Source of the DNA: Helicobacter cetorum MIT 00-7128
GTDB taxonomy: Bacteria; Campylobacterota; Campylobacteria; Campylobacterales; Helicobacteraceae
Length of the DNA: 64,000 nucleotides
Direction: 5' to 3'
Assembly: GCF_000259255.1 (NCBI RefSeq)
Contig: NC_017737.1
Coordinates: 1,178,001 to 1,242,000 of the forward strand
Shown here piece by piece: positions 63,023 through 64,000 of this stretch (the first letter of the stretch is position 1; the number at the start of each line of letters is the position of its first letter). The notes under the pieces were generated by a model. It was not told the DNA's origin, did no database searches, and was given only the letters and a program-made list of their open reading frames with translations. The position numbers and the translations under genes are program-made.

Positions 63023-64000
63023 TTAATGATTAGCATGTGAAGATTTTTGAGAATTTTTATTGCTAATAATGGCAAAGCTCAAATCATTCACCTCAGTATG
63101 AGACTTAATAAACTGATTGATTTCATCTAAATTTAAGGCTCTAATTTGCTCTAACATCGTTTTATCAAAATCTAAAGGTAGCCCCAAATAGAAATTGTGG
63201 AATTTTGTGCGTAAGCGACTTGATAAAGTCTCATTATGCAAAGGCTCAGAGCCTAATAAAAACTTCTTAGCATCATCTAGTTCTTGCTTAGTCATACCTT
63301 TTTCTATAAATTCTTTAACAAGTTTTTTAACAAGTGCTATGCTTTTAGCTTGTGTGCTTAACTTCGTTTGCAAGTAGCCCCCAGCAAAATGCGCTGTTTT
63401 AGAAAGATTAGCACGCATATACACACTATAAGCCAAGCCCTCTTTAACTCTAATTTCTTCCATAAGCCTTGAGCCAAAGCCCCCCCCAAGCACAAACATC
63501 ATCACTTTAGCCTTAGCTAAATCTTGTTTAAAATCTTTCACTTTAAAAGGTGCGCCAAAATACACATAGGCTTGCTGAGTATCTTTGTAAAGGATTTTTT
63601 CTTGCTTTTTGTCGCTTGTTTGAAAATAAGGCTCATCATAAGCCTTGCCTTTGGGTAAGAAATTAAGCGCATTGTCTAGGTGCTTAAGGGTTTGCTCTAT
63701 GTTTAAATCCCCTCCTAACACAATAACAAGCTTATCTAATTCAAAGACCTTAGCAAATTGTGCTTTTAAATCATCTAGCTTAATGCTTTGAAGGCTTTTT
63801 TTTGTGCCTAAAGTAGGGTTAGCTAAGGGGGTGTTAAAAAAAAGCTCTTGTTTTAGGGCAATCTTAGCCATGTAATCAAAATCGCTTTCTTTTTGTAAAA
63901 GGGCGGCTAACATTCTAGTTTGCACCTTTTCTAAAGCATTTTGGGTGAAATTAGGCGATTTCAAAAGCTCGTTCAAACGCTTGATAGCCTCTTGTTCATA
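63023..64000 (-). CDS. M16-family zinc peptidase-like protein, 5' end outside window
   Basis: C-terminal 325 residues of a pitrilysin-family protein (HP0657, ymxG type, about 440 residues). The frame is open to the window edge, so TTG 63976 is an internal Leu. Visible M16 features are VLGGGFGSRLMEEIRVKEGLAYSVY, KFLLGSEPLHNETLSSRLRTKFHNFYLGLP and FAIISN near the end. The HxxEH zinc motif would lie upstream, outside the window, so activity cannot be judged. A G8 run (63480-63487) codes the LGGGF loop. It leads the operon gatB-SurA-like-LapB-like-rnhA-rnc-aroC. Confidence 0.88.
   Translation of the reverse strand, partial: YEQEAIKRLNELLKSPNFTQNALEKVQTRMLAALLQKESDFDYMAKIALKQELFFNTPLANPTLGTKKSLQSIKLDDLKAQFAKVFELDKLVIVLGGDLNIEQTLKHLDNALNFLPKGKAYDEPYFQTSDKKQEKILYKDTQQAYVYFGAPFKVKDFKQDLAKAKVMMFVLGGGFGSRLMEEIRVKEGLAYSVYMRANLSKTAHFAGGYLQTKLSTQAKSIALVKKLVKEFIEKGMTKQELDDAKKFLLGSEPLHNETLSSRLRTKFHNFYLGLPLDFDKTMLEQIRALNLDEINQFIKSHTEVNDLSFAIISNKNSQKSSHANH

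Noticed and set aside
1..64000. tRNA, rRNA, CRISPR, insertion sequence or prophage
   Set aside because: No cloverleaf with CCA-proximal acceptor pairing, no spacer-repeat array and no transposase or phage genes were seen; the only recombinase is the chromosomal XerH.

Overview
The window is about 64 kb of AT-rich chromosome from a gastric-type Helicobacter of the H. pylori group. The gene content says so: hefC, hopE, rdxA, a horF-like porin, xerH, and a 2,969-residue VacA-like autotransporter of the ImaA (HP0289) type next to lysA. By memory-based comparison, the proteins are clearly diverged from H. pylori. Blocks that sit far apart in H. pylori are joined here: HP0607-0608, HP0705-0708, HP0961-0953, HP0281-0293, HP0675-0671 and HP0666-0657. 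This suggests a more distant relative such as H. cetorum rather than H. pylori itself; the species is an inference.

Layout. 1-2.9 kb: 3' part of the RND pump gene hefC and a small barrel protein. 2.9-9.0 kb: an accessory island on the minus strand with a lipoprotein, a secreted protein, an outer-membrane protein, a PAS-protein/cytoplasmic-chemoreceptor pair (CetB/CetA-like) whose leader holds an 8-bp tandem repeat, and a phosphoethanolamine transferase that is frameshifted OFF by a G12 tract. 9.1-15.9 kb: uvrA, hopE, an extra chemoreceptor with a CxxCH haem motif, rsmH and an ftsL-like gene. 15.9-17.1 kb: a GluP-like sugar transporter. 17.5-25.0 kb: a dense run gpsA-glyQ-nif3-zinc ribbon-waaA-rluA-lgt-rdxA, then a second 8-bp repeat tract and a secreted protein. 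25.1-35.2 kb: tgt, then HP0282-like, aroB, an MscS-like channel, mtaB, an FtsH-like AAA protein that has lost its protease motif, a BioV-like esterase, a DUF4149 protein and a GT25 glycosyltransferase. 35.3-44.2 kb: the giant autotransporter. 44.2-48.3 kb: lysA, a chorismate mutase-like gene, a DUF2156 gene and pabB-pabC. 48.7-53.8 kb: an OMP, xerH, an RNase H-like gene, a dif site, aspB and horF. 53.9-64.0 kb: glpC, hemN, DUF2603, aroC, rnc, rnhA, a LapB-like gene, a SurA-like gene, gatB and the 3' part of an M16 peptidase gene.

Two large-scale signals stand out. First, nearly all genes from 26 to 49.5 kb lie on the plus strand and all genes from 49.8 to 64 kb on the minus strand. The switch lies beside xerH and a recognisable difH-like site (51496-51523), so this is probably the replication terminus. 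Second, the left part is rich in contingency loci (G12 tract, two 8-bp repeat tracts that differ by one base) and in taxis receptors beyond the four known in H. pylori, which points to tunable redox or energy taxis and surface modification.

No tRNA, rRNA, CRISPR array or insertion sequence was recognised. Gene names and HP-number synteny come from recall of H. pylori 26695, not from a search.
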